Shown one piece after another: positions 17,534-25,921 of a DNA stretch of 29,926 bases; the stretch's first letter is position 1; each line of letters begins with the position of its first letter. The DNA comes from Thalassiosira profunda (Eukaryota; Bacillariophyta; Thalassiosirophyceae; Thalassiosirales; Thalassiosiraceae). A program made the translations under genes and the position numbers. The notes beneath the pieces were generated by a model. The model ran no database searches. It saw nothing but the letters and a program-made list of their open reading frames with translations, and was not told the origin of the DNA. The stretch lies in contig JALLAP010000040.1 of assembly GCA_036939355.1 (NCBI GenBank), positions 1 to 29,926 of the forward strand. Direction: 5' to 3'.

Positions 17534-19584
17534 ATGCCATCCTCCACCCCGCTCCTATCCATCCTCCTTCTAATAATTGAGGGCCGTCAGGCCCTCCTGT
17601 CGACTTCTCCGCTGCGGCTGTCTCCGAGCCGGCGGCAGCCCTCTGATGGCCGAAGGCCCACTATTTTCTCCTCTCTCATGGCCTCGCCCTCCTCCTCTCT
17701 CGAGGAGCGATCGCGGCGCCGCGCCATAATACGAAGCAGCACCGGGGGCGCGGCCGTGTTATCGAAGGCGAGGAGACGGCCCAAGTCCTCCCCTGCAGAT
17801 CCCTCGCAGGGCAAAAAATCCAAGCCGGCCAATGGCAAAGCAGGGGAGCGGGAGGAGACCCCGGTCGAGTCCCGAATAAGGAAGCCCACCGTGCACACCA
17901 AGANATGGCAAAGCAGGGGAGCGGGAGGAGACCCCGGTCGAGTCCCGAATAAGGAAGCCCACCGCGCACACCAAGAGCGGGGCGCCGTTCCAGCACCAGG
18001 AGATGATGGACCACACCATCCTCACCAAGGAGGAGGAAATTGACTATGGGAGAAAGGTTGTGAGGGCGAGGGAGCTGCGGGAGCAGGTTGAGACGTTGTT
18101 GGAAGAGCGACGGGCAGAGGCCGAGCTGCGGAGGTTGGAGATGGAAGAGCTGGCGATCGAAGGCGAAGGCGACGGGGGAGGAAACGCCGGGGGAGAGGGG
18201 CTGGACATGGACTTCCTCTCCTACGAGCTGGAGTACCTCTCCGTGTACGGCTTCCGCCCCTCCCAGAGCAACGACCAAGAGATCGACCTCGAAGACGACC
18301 TCCTCATCGATCATGCCCAGCATCGCTCCCGCCACATGTCCCAGCTGCACAGCCACGACGATATTTTCGTGGGCAACGAGAAGGGGCCAAAGAGGAACGG
18401 GTACCGCAACGGGAGCGCTTCCACGGGCAACGCCAACGGCAGCAATTCCTACTCGCCGCTGCTGCACCTCCCCCTCCACGAGCTGTCCGAGGCGGACGTG
18501 GTGGACGTGCTCGAAATTGCGGGGGGCAAGCAGGAATTGGTGGACCTTTTATTGGAGGGATCTTATGCGCGCGAAATAATGATGCGACGGAACGTCAAGC
18601 TCGTAATGAGCATTGCGAAGAACTGGGCGCGCAATGCGTACAGCACCGCGGGCGCCAACCACTTGGGCGGGGCCGGCAGAGACAGCCTCCAGAAGAAGAA
18701 CGACAACAAAAACTCTGACAAGTCCACCAAGTACTATTTGTCCCAGATTTACGAAGGGAGTTGGGATCGACCTTCGCTCGACGAGGCGGTGCAGGAGGGG
18801 GTGCTGGGACTGGCCCGCGCCGTGGAAAAATATGACCCAGAGCGAGGGCTGAGATTCAGCACGTACGCCACACACTGGATCACTTCGTACGTGCGGGTGT
18901 GCTTCCAGCGGGCTGTCACCGGTTGCTTGAGGGTGCCTTCGCAACTCCACGATATTAAGGCGGCCTACAACCGATTAGTGCGAGAGCACCTGCAGGTGAA
19001 CGCCGAGCCGCCGGACCAGAAGGACATCGCCAACGAGCTGGGGGTGACCGAGAAGCGGTTGGCCACGGCGATTCGGGCGACGGGGACCCTACTGTCGGTG
19101 GACGCGCCGGTGACTGCCGCCGGAAGCGGGTCCTACAAAGGGAGCATGGCGGGTGGAGACGGCGCGAATGNTGGACGCGCCGGTGACTGCCGCCGGAAGC
19201 GGGTCCTACAAAGGGAGCATGGCGGGTGGAGACGGCGCGAATGGCCAGGAGCTGCTGATAATGGACACCCTGAAAGACGACCAGCCTCATCCCGAGGATC
19301 AGGTGGAAATCTCCTTCCTTCGGAACAGCCTCGAGAACGCAATGGCGTCGGAATTGACGCCGTACGAGCGCGACATCCTCCGCCTGCGGCTGGGCCTCGA
19401 TTCGGGCGAGGGCATGACGGTCCGTCAGATTGTGGAGATAAGCGGGGGCAGCGCGACGGCGAGCGACGTGCGAAGCACCGAGAGGAGGGCGTTCCGGAAG
19501 CTGCGGAGCCCGGGGAGCGTTCACGCGCACAATCTACTGGCGTACCTTCACATGGCGGGCGTGGACGTGGAGGAAACGAGATAG
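17534..19584 (+). CDS. Nucleus-encoded sigma-70 factor, probably for the plastid RNA polymerase
   Basis: The gene reads from ATG 17534 to TAG 19584, but two 73-base assembly duplications (72 bases plus N, at 17832-17976 and 19099-19243) break the frame. If each is collapsed to one copy the frame is continuous and gives 634 residues. Sigma region 2 is clear: REIMMRRNVKLVMSIAKNWA, then SLDEAVQEGVLGLARAVEKY, RGLRFSTYATHWITSYVR. Region 3 follows (QKDIANELGVTEKRLATAI), then region 4 (LTPYERDILRLRLGLDSGEG and a helix-turn-helix to ERRAFRKLRSP). The N-terminal 190 residues are low in complexity with a hydrophobic leader, fitting plastid import, though the cleavage motif is weak (RQA|LL). It would direct the bacterial-type plastid polymerase to its promoters. 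It converges with ERO1 26 bp downstream. Confidence 0.88.
17832..17976. repeat. 72-bp direct duplication around a single N (assembly join)
   Basis: Copies 17832-17903 and 17905-17976 flank the N at 17904. They differ at one base (CACCGTGCAC against CACCGCGCAC). Removing one copy plus the N (73 bases) restores the sigma factor frame. Confidence 0.92.
19099..19243. repeat. 72-bp direct duplication around a single N (assembly join)
   Basis: Copies 19099-19170 and 19172-19243 are identical and flank the N at 19171. Collapsing them restores the frame between sigma regions 3 and 4. Confidence 0.92.
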
Positions 19585-19610
19585 CTCCACTAATCTTTAT
19601 ACCACAGTAT

Positions 19611-21020
19611 TCACACCGATGCTTCCTGGATTTTATGTGCATACACGAGAGCGGAAGAGAACCGTTCCAGCGTATGAACAATAGCCACGGCCTCCTGTCT
19701 CGATAGATTGGTTGCTTGAGACTCATCGTCATCTATGATGATCCGCAGTGCTGTCCCAACCCCAAGCGTCTGCAGTGTGCCCCACAGCTTGCATCTGTCG
19801 CAGCCGACACACTGCATGCAATCTAGCAAATGTCGGAACCGGCGCTTCAGCTCCACACGCTTTGCATCAGCATCTCCTCGACTTCTCTCCGAAAAGAGAC
19901 TTGATTCGTCAAAGGTCGGCGGACACGAACCCATCACTCTCGCCAGTTCGGGCTGCAAATGATCTGTCCACTCCGCAAGGCTGTCGGCATAAAAGGGATC
20001 GTCCACTGGTACAGCCTGCGTGATCGCCGAGCCCGCCTTCTGTACCGCCCGGAGCATCACTGCAAATACCACGTAGAGGTTCTCCAACCGATCCGGATGG
20101 CTCAGCACCCGCTCGTGGGCCAATGTGGAATTGACGCCCCACACCTTGCATTCTGCGATATGCTCCGCGCTCATCTCGAGGCAGTACGAATGCGCAATGT
20201 GGAGAGATATTGAGGAGTGCATCCCTGAGATGATGCGGTTGTACACCCTTTCATCGGTAGAAAGAGTGCAGTGTCCGTTCGCATCCTCCTCTTGTTGGAA
20301 ACAATTCTCCTCGTGGACGGCCTTCCACACCTTCTCGGCGCTTTGGCCCGCATACCCAGTGTATCGTTCCGGATTCAGCCGCAAATCCACCACCACCGCA
20401 GTATCCTCTTTGTTTGCGGGCTGCTCAAAGAACAGCGGTTCCGAGAAGGCGTCCGACGCAGTCCACCCCTCCGTCACGTGCGCATCTACGGCAGTAATCA
20501 CTCGATCGTCTACGTGCCCGCAATCCTCGTCTGCTTCTACCTCCACCTCGGGCAGCCACTCTACGTTGTCTGCCCATTCCGGAGGCCGCTCGCATTCGCA
20601 AACGCCACAATCCCTCAGAACGCACAGAGGTGCATCTTGCCACAGCTGGCACTCGCTGCACAGATCGACCTTGAAGTGGCTGAAGAAGGGCGTTGCAACG
20701 ACCCGTTGCAATAGCGGGTGCACCTCCTCGAAATTCTTCCGCTCGAGAGCGTCGAAGGAGCAGCAGCAGTCGGAGACCTCTCCGCGGAGGCCGAGCGTGG
20801 CGGCGATGGAGGTGCGTTGTTCAGCGGGCGGTTCGGTGCAGGCGCATGTCTCGGTGGAATTGTACGTTGCATTGAGCTGCAATCGGACGCCGCCGTCGCC
20901 CCCTGCGGAGCCGAGACGCCGCAGCGAGTAGATCGAGAGCGACGACAGGACCGCGATGGCTAGAGCCACGGGCAAGAGGCGCCGCCACGCCGACGCTTGG
21001 CGGGTTGTTGCGTCGGCCAT
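19611..21020 (-). CDS. ERO1: ERO1, endoplasmic reticulum oxidoreductin
   Basis: ATG 21020 (the longer frame starts at a TTG) to TGA 19611 gives 469 residues. Residues 15-31 form a membrane anchor or uncleaved signal. Cys133-x4-Cys138 in CVLRDCGVCEC corresponds to the shuttle pair that accepts electrons from protein disulfide isomerase, and CVGCDRC (Cys404, Cys407, Cys410) is the CxxCxxC motif with the FAD-proximal active disulfide. The following KLWGTLQTLGVGTALRI is a hallmark of the family, as are the NPERYTGY and WKAVHEENC blocks. The enzyme reoxidises PDI and passes electrons to oxygen, making H2O2, in the ER lumen. An extra Cys401 (CMQC) precedes the motif. Confidence 0.95.
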   Translation of the reverse strand: MADATTRQASAWRRLLPVALAIAVLSSLSIYSLRRLGSAGGDGGVRLQLNATYNSTETCACTEPPAEQRTSIAATLGLRGEVSDCCCSFDALERKNFEEVHPLLQRVVATPFFSHFKVDLCSECQLWQDAPLCVLRDCGVCECERPPEWADNVEWLPEVEVEADEDCGHVDDRVITAVDAHVTEGWTASDAFSEPLFFEQPANKEDTAVVVDLRLNPERYTGYAGQSAEKVWKAVHEENCFQQEEDANGHCTLSTDERVYNRIISGMHSSISLHIAHSYCLEMSAEHIAECKVWGVNSTLAHERVLSHPDRLENLYVVFAVMLRAVQKAGSAITQAVPVDDPFYADSLAEWTDHLQPELARVMGSCPPTFDESSLFSERSRGDADAKRVELKRRFRHLLDCMQCVGCDRCKLWGTLQTLGVGTALRIIIDDDESQATNLSRQEAVAIVHTLERFSSALVYAHKIQEASV

Positions 21021-21628
21021 TGCTGCCGCGTTCGGATGAAGAAGTTGACGATAGAGCTCGCGACGCCAGGATCCTGCTGGAATCTGGAAGTCGTCCGCCG
21101 TTGTGATCCGTGACTTGGCGACCAAATCGCTCGATCAGTCACGAGTTGATGATAGGGCTGTTAAAAAAATATTTTTGCATTTTTTGCCTATTTTGAGGCC
21201 AAAATATATAGATAACAGCTCTAGCTTGCTCTAGCTTTAATATACGTGGTACACCTACGTAGGCTATGTAAGAAGTACCGTACGTACATAGGGAGTTCCC
21301 CTGGTACTGTTTCTACGTGTAGGAACTCGTAGAGTGATTTTTGCATATTCACTTGTATATTTGGGGTTTTGGAATTGTATATTTTTAACAGCCCTAGGTC
21401 AACCAACGAATCCCAGCTTTGGGCTTTGCTTTTCTTTTTCGCGGCTTGGTGCACCCGTGACGAGTCAGACAGGGATACCGGTTCATCTGCATGTCGCATC
21501 TCGGCCTGCCCCAATCCGTCCCTCGCTCCATCCCTCTCTGCTCTCTCCACCAGTCCAACCACCAAATAAATCAAAACGCCCGCCCTCGCCGGTACATGCA
21601 CCGACTGCCGCGGCGGAGCTGTTGCGAC
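21021..21628. promoter_or_regulatory. Divergent intergenic region between ERO1 (-) and pRiA4b/MYND gene (+)
   Basis: This stretch holds the MITE-like element at 21153-21396 and the AT-rich sequence inside it. The part from 21400 to 21628 is open in the pRiA4b frame, with earlier ATGs at 21491 and 21596, so some of it may be the N-terminus or 5' UTR of that gene. Left of the element, 21021-21152 is the ERO1 upstream side. Confidence 0.45.
21153..21396. mobile_element. MITE-like element, TA target duplication, GGGCTGTTAAAAA terminal inverted repeats
   Basis: GGGCTGTTAAAAA at 21155-21167 is mirrored by TTTTTAACAGCCC ending at 21394, and TA flanks both ends (21153-21154 and 21395-21396). The 240-bp element is AT-rich, has no open reading frame of note, and contains a CCTACGTAGG palindrome (21254-21263) and a TACGTACGTA-type stretch near 21280. 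TA duplication, short terminal repeats and small size fit a non-autonomous Tc1/mariner-like element. No transposase is present. Confidence 0.65.
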
Positions 21629-22947
21629 ATGCCGCCTGATTACGTGATCCGCATCAGCCTCGTGCGCGATGAGGCGTCGCTCGCCGAGCTCCGCCCGCCG
21701 GTGTGGCGTCGGTGTAAGGTTTCTTCCGCGGTGAATTTGGAGCTGCTGCATGACAAAATATTGGCGCCCGCGATGGGGTGGGAGAGGAATTACCACACCT
21801 ACTACTTTCGCAGGGTCGATCCGTCCGCAAACACGATCTTCGTGCAGGAGAACACGCAAGCTGCGGATGCGATGCATGCACGCCACCTCGAGGGAGACTT
21901 TGCCAAACCGGAGGACGAGACGCTCGGGGGCCTCCTGAAAGAGGCAGGAGACAAGTGCATCTACAATTATGATCTGGGCGATAATTTCTACCATTGCCTC
22001 GAGCTTGAGAAGATTGTGACCAGCGAGGAGTCGGATGGAAAGGTGGAGCTCATTGACGGGAAGATGCGCTGCCCGGACGAAGATGGCGACGGATCCGTGG
22101 CATATCAGGAAGGCGTGCTCGACATTCTGGTAAAGTGCAAGGCGAGGCCCAACGACGACACCTTGGCCCGAAAGCTGGCACAGGCTTGCTTCGAGCGGAG
22201 GAACGCCCTCAACGTGATGGGCTCGTTCCGGCCGGAGGAGTTTGACTTGGACGAACGGCGAGTTGCAGTGTCCAAAGCCTTGGGAAGTCGGAATAGCACG
22301 CGTGACACCACCAAAGTCTTTTCTACTGGGGGTTTCAGCTACGCACGCATGGGACAGCAGCATATTGTGCACAAGAAGCAGGACGATCGGTTTGATCATA
22401 TGGGCGGCTTCGTGGATTTCACGAGACGGTGAATGTGAAGCCTGATTCCAAGGGATCCACTCTCTGCTATCAATGCGGCTCTCCCAACGACCTGAAGAGT
22501 TGTGCACGTTGCCACGCAGCCTTCTACTGCTCGCGCGAGTGTCAGGTTGCAGCGTGGAGTACCGGGCTGCCAAAGCCGCACAAAAAACGATGCAAGAAGG
22601 AAAAGGCTGCCGTGGACCAGTACGACAAGGAGAGGGCAAGTGGCAAGCCGGACCCGAACCGCTTCAATATCCCTGGCGAATTGTTGCTCACCAAGAAGTA
22701 TGATCCCGAAAGGCTGAGGTTCAAAGTCGGCGACAGGGTGGAGTGTCTAATTGGCGAAAACAAGTGGGGCACAGGGCGAATCGTAAAGCTGATGTACCGG
22801 GAACCCGAGTGGCCGTCGTCGAAGCCGTCTGCTCCTTATCAGGTGAAATTGGATCGTGAGACTGCAAATCGGGAGGGCATCCCGCCCCAATACGCCCTCA
22901 TTTACTCCGACTGGGACGACGACTTGAAGATCCGGCGCTTGCCTTGA
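21629..22947 (+). CDS. pRiA4b ORF-3-like domain fused to a MYND zinc finger (frameshifted)
   Basis: The first part runs from ATG 21629 (earlier in-frame ATGs at 21491 and 21596 are possible) to a TGA at 22430-22432. It matches the plasmid pRiA4b ORF-3 family: YVIRISLVRDE, RPPVWRRCKV, LLHDKILAPAMGW, YNYDLGDNFYHCLEL and DGKMRCPDEDGDG. The second part has no ATG and continues in another frame from about 22396 to the stop at 22945-22947: a MYND finger (CYQCGSPNDLKSCARCHAAF, YCSRECQ...H..RCKK) and a SH3-like tail with FKVGDRVECLIG. One missing base near the T run 22417-22419 would make FVDFHETVNVKPD continuous across the join. Diatoms carry many such fusions, probably protein-protein interaction factors of unknown role. 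Both halves are well supported; whether the shift is a sequencing error or a real lesion is open. Confidence 0.72.
22417..22432 (+). other. Probable frameshift site between pRiA4b and MYND halves
   Basis: The upstream frame ends at TGA 22430-22432 and the downstream frame is open from 22396. The overlap covers about 34 bp. The TTT run at 22417-22419 is the simplest single-base site. No GT-AG intron fits here without destroying the frame or the finger. Confidence 0.55.
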
Positions 22948-23032
22948 GCAAGACTGGATGATCGGAAGATAGTGTGTTGCATCGAGTTTAACTGATGCAA
23001 AGTATGTGGAAGGGAGGCGATAACGCACTCAT

Positions 23033-25235
23033 TTACAGCAACACATTGCTACGCAATTCCGACATGAGTTCGCAGAGGGCGCTGTCTTTGTCCTCACTCA
23101 ATTCTTTGTATGAGCCCTGCTCTTCCACCTTTCCATCTTTCAACACCACAATCGAGTCTGCCATCTGCAGCGTCGATGCGCGGTGGGTAATGAGCAATAG
23201 CGCCCGGGACTGCCCGCCCTCTCCGTCGCAGCAAGCGTGCACTGCATCTGTCACAGCGCTTTCCCCCTCAGCGTCAAGGGCACTCGTCGGTTCGTCCAGT
23301 ATCAATAGGCATGGATCAGAAAGCAAGGCGCGGGCAAGAGCAAGGCGCTGGCGTTGCCCTCCAGAGAGTCGCATCCCATTCCTTCCAACACGGAAATCGA
23401 CGCCACCCTCCAGCTTGGAGATGAAATCTTTGCAGTTTGCAACCTCAAGGGCCTTTTCGATGTCACTGTCGGAAGCGCTGGGAGTCGAGTAAGCAACGTT
23501 GTCTCTGATGGTGGCGTCGAAGAGAGCTGGATGTTGCGGCACGACCTGGATCAACGACGCTTGCGATTTTCGATCGATTTCGTTGAATTGCAGCCCACTT
23601 GGTTGCAACGCAATCGTTCCTTCCTTCGGACCGTACAAGCCAGAAATGATGGACGCCAGCGTAGACTTGCCGCTGCCATTCTTTCCGACCAATGCAACAA
23701 CCTTGCCTCGCTCGAGCTCGAGGGAAACGTCGTTGACGACCAGCTTCTCCGGCGAGCTCTTGTAGGAAAAGGAAACATGTTCCAGAGATATTGATTCCAC
23801 CGACTCCGCGCTGCAAGCCGTTGGCTTCGATGCAGATTGCTCAGTCGGTGCGTCATCCGATGGGCCGTCCATCAGCCTGTATACCCTGTCGGCACATACC
23901 AGCCCCTGCGTCGTCTCGCCCAAGGCCTTGAAGATCCCGCTCGTTCCCAGCCCCAACAAGAAGGAATACGTCGCAAAGGACGTCAGCTCTCCCGAGGTCA
24001 TCCTTCCATCCGCCACGGCCTTTCCGCCAGCGTTGAAGACCATGTAGAGCGCCGATCCCGATGCCGCGAACATGAAACCCATGAACGTTCCCTTGGCACT
24101 GCTGACCTGCCTTCCCAACGCGACGCATTCCTCCTGCAGCGCCACGTACTTCTCCACCTCGTCTTTCTCGCGATTGGACAGCTTGACCGTCTCGATGTGC
24201 GCGATCCGTTCCTCGGCAAAGGACGCCGCCGCCCCCGCGCACTCCCTCTGCCGCGCCGTCGCCTTCTTGACGAATTTGTTCAGCACCACCGCCGCGGCTC
24301 CGACGACGGGGACGACGCTCACGGAGATGCCGAAGAGGGTCGGGTTGAGGGACAGCATGTGGTACGTCGCGAAGGCGCAGGAGCTGCACGAGCGCAGCAC
24401 GTTGGCGAAGGTGGTGGTGACGCTCTCGGCCGCTTTGTTGGTGTCCTCGATGAGGACGGATCCAATGGCGCCGGGAGAGGATGCCCCAGATGTCGCGGGC
24501 TCGGGTTTGCCGTCTTTAGACGAATCCTCCTCTTCGTTGCCTTCGTCGCCGCCCTCTTCCTTCTCCGCGCCTCCCCCCGACACAAACCACTCCACGTCCC
24601 GATCCGTCAGCACCGCGCTGAACAGCTTGGTGCGCAGCTGCTTGGCAATGTTGTCCTGCGCCCGATTGAGCATGGTCGTGCGCAGAAAAGAGGCGAACCC
24701 TCCCCCGATCACCACAACTGCCAGGGCTTTGGAAGCGCTCCCCGCACCGGCCGCTGCACATGTTTGGTCCACGCTGCACGTCGCGGCGCTGGGTGCGCTC
24801 TTCTCGTCGAGCAGCTTGCCGAGGAGCTTGGGGAGCGCTGCGAAGAGATGTGATGAATGATATTTGCAATGAGATTCCACCAGAGGACATCACACATGAC
24901 ACATGCAAACGCCTATCAAGATGCATACCTTGGTTCGACAGCGCGGACGCCATCATCGCCAGCGTGCCCACCGCAAGCGGGCGCATTTCCCTGCCGGCCT
25001 CCGCGTTCAGCCGCGCCTTCACCTCCCTTTTGCGCGCCTTTGCCAGCGCCGGCTTCTTTTTCTTGCCACCAACGGCACTTTTTGCAACGACATCACCATC
25101 GACGTCGGCTGTGCCACTTTTGGTGCCACTTTTTGTATTAGCCATCTTCGTTCGAGGGCGCTTGGGCGCGGGGCCGAACAGCCTCTCCAACAGCGAGCTC
25201 TTCCTCTTGCCGGCCGCCGGGCCTTGCTGCTGCAT
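23033..25235 (-). CDS. ABCB-type half ABC transporter (MDL1/ABCB10-like)
   Basis: Exons 25235..24929 and 24837..23033 with a 91-nt GT-AG intron (GTATGC donor, CGCAG acceptor, phase 1) give 703 residues. Residues 1-85 are basic and of low complexity (KRKSSLLERLFGPAPKRPR). A membrane domain of several helices follows, then the nucleotide-binding domain: Walker A GKNGSGKS at about 487, Q-loop region QVVPQHPALFD, signature LSGGQRQR at about 593, Walker B LLILDEPTSALD, and the switch His in LLITHRAST. Half transporters work as dimers; the closest relatives by pattern are organellar peptide or haem-related exporters (ABCB10, MDL1, TAP). An acidic insert (EKEEGGDEGNEEEDSS) lies after the DRDVEWF segment of the first coupling region. 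The substrate and membrane cannot be told; a mitochondrial or plastid inner membrane is likely. Confidence 0.88.
24838..24928 (-). other. Intron of ABC transporter gene
   Basis: On the minus strand, AAG|GTATGC at 24928 and TTCGCAG|CGCTC ending at 24838. It joins MMASALSNQ to ALPKLLGKLLDE, typical of the first membrane helix region of ABCB half transporters, and keeps the frame. Confidence 0.8.
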
Positions 25236-25328
25236 CGCTTGGCCGCCTCGGTGCGGGAGAGTCAGCGTCAGCAACTTTTGAGTTTGACGGTCGGATCCAC
25301 AAAGGTCTTGCCGTCGCCCTTTTTTAAG

Positions 25329-25716
25329 TACCGAAGGCCTGCTTTGGTTCGCACAGCAAAAAACTGGGCAGATCAATAACTCTGCGGGAACCCCACCTCT
25401 GAGGACGCTCAAGTACTTTATGACACACTACTCTTCACGCCCGATGTCATTAAGTGGTTTAGAAGACCTGAAATCGGGTTCCCTGGGCGTTATTGATGTT
25501 GCAAAGTTCCTTTCTGCCGTTACCCGCTAAAATAGTCTATAAAGGCATAAGTAATTGGCACCTCGAGGCATAAGTAATATTAAGCATTTTCTCCCAAAAC
25601 TCCCTCCGAAAAATGTACTAATTCCTACGTAGGTGACGGCCAGACCATAGTGCAAATTGGTGGCTCTGAAGCTCACTGGACATCCCAGCCGAGCGATCCA
25701 AAGCAGGCCTTCGGTA
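25329..25716. mobile_element. MITE-like element, TA duplication, CCGAAGGCCTGCTTTGG terminal inverted repeats
   Basis: TACCGAAGGCCTGCTTTGG at 25329-25347 is perfectly mirrored at 25698-25716; with TA taken as the target duplication the element is 25331-25714. The arms continue beyond one mismatch with TCGC. Inside, ATCAATAAC..GGGAACCC (25372-25392) has a partly matching inverted copy at 25476-25497, and GGCATAAGTAAT occurs twice near 25545-25577. No transposase is encoded. It fits a non-autonomous Tc1/mariner-like element different from the one at 21153. Confidence 0.65.
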
Positions 25717-25742
25717 TGTACCTGTATGTACGTAGTAGAGCC

Positions 25743-25827
25743 GTTAGCGATAGTGGCGAAGCAGTTAGCGAAAAATTATTATTGATTCCTACAATAAATC
25801 TACGTAGGTAAAATAATCGCTAACTGC
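25743..25827. repeat. Short hairpin-forming repeat with GTTAGCGA arms
   Basis: GCAGTTAGCGA at 25761-25771 is mirrored by TCGCTAACTGC at 25817-25827 (11 bp perfect), and a second forward GTTAGCGA lies at 25743-25750. The 45-base loop is AT-rich and contains CTACGTAGG. It may be a tiny MITE or a remnant; no clear target duplication is seen. Confidence 0.5.
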
Positions 25828-25921
25828 AGCTCCTCCAGCCACTCAACAGACAACGATCACTTCCACTCCGCCCGCGCGCCGCCCGCCGCTCCGCGCCCCC
25901 TGCCCCATCAGCCCGCCCGCC

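Larger units (their letters stand above)
25236..25921. promoter_or_regulatory. Divergent intergenic region between ABC transporter (-) and BioA (+), rich in inverted repeats
   Basis: No gene is supported. It holds a 388-bp inverted-repeat element (25329-25716) and a short hairpin element (25743-25827), so both promoters probably lie partly in inserted DNA. The last 90 bp before the BioA ATG are C-rich. Confidence 0.5.

Noticed and set aside
22429..22947. MYND finger as a separate gene
   Set aside because: No ATG precedes the finger in its frame, and the pRiA4b stop codon directly overlaps; a one-base frameshift within a known fusion is simpler.
23837..24853. Open frame of 338 codons antisense to the ABC transporter
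   Set aside because: Composition (Arg, His, Gly, Leu) is a shadow of the ABC coding sequence; no domain is visible.
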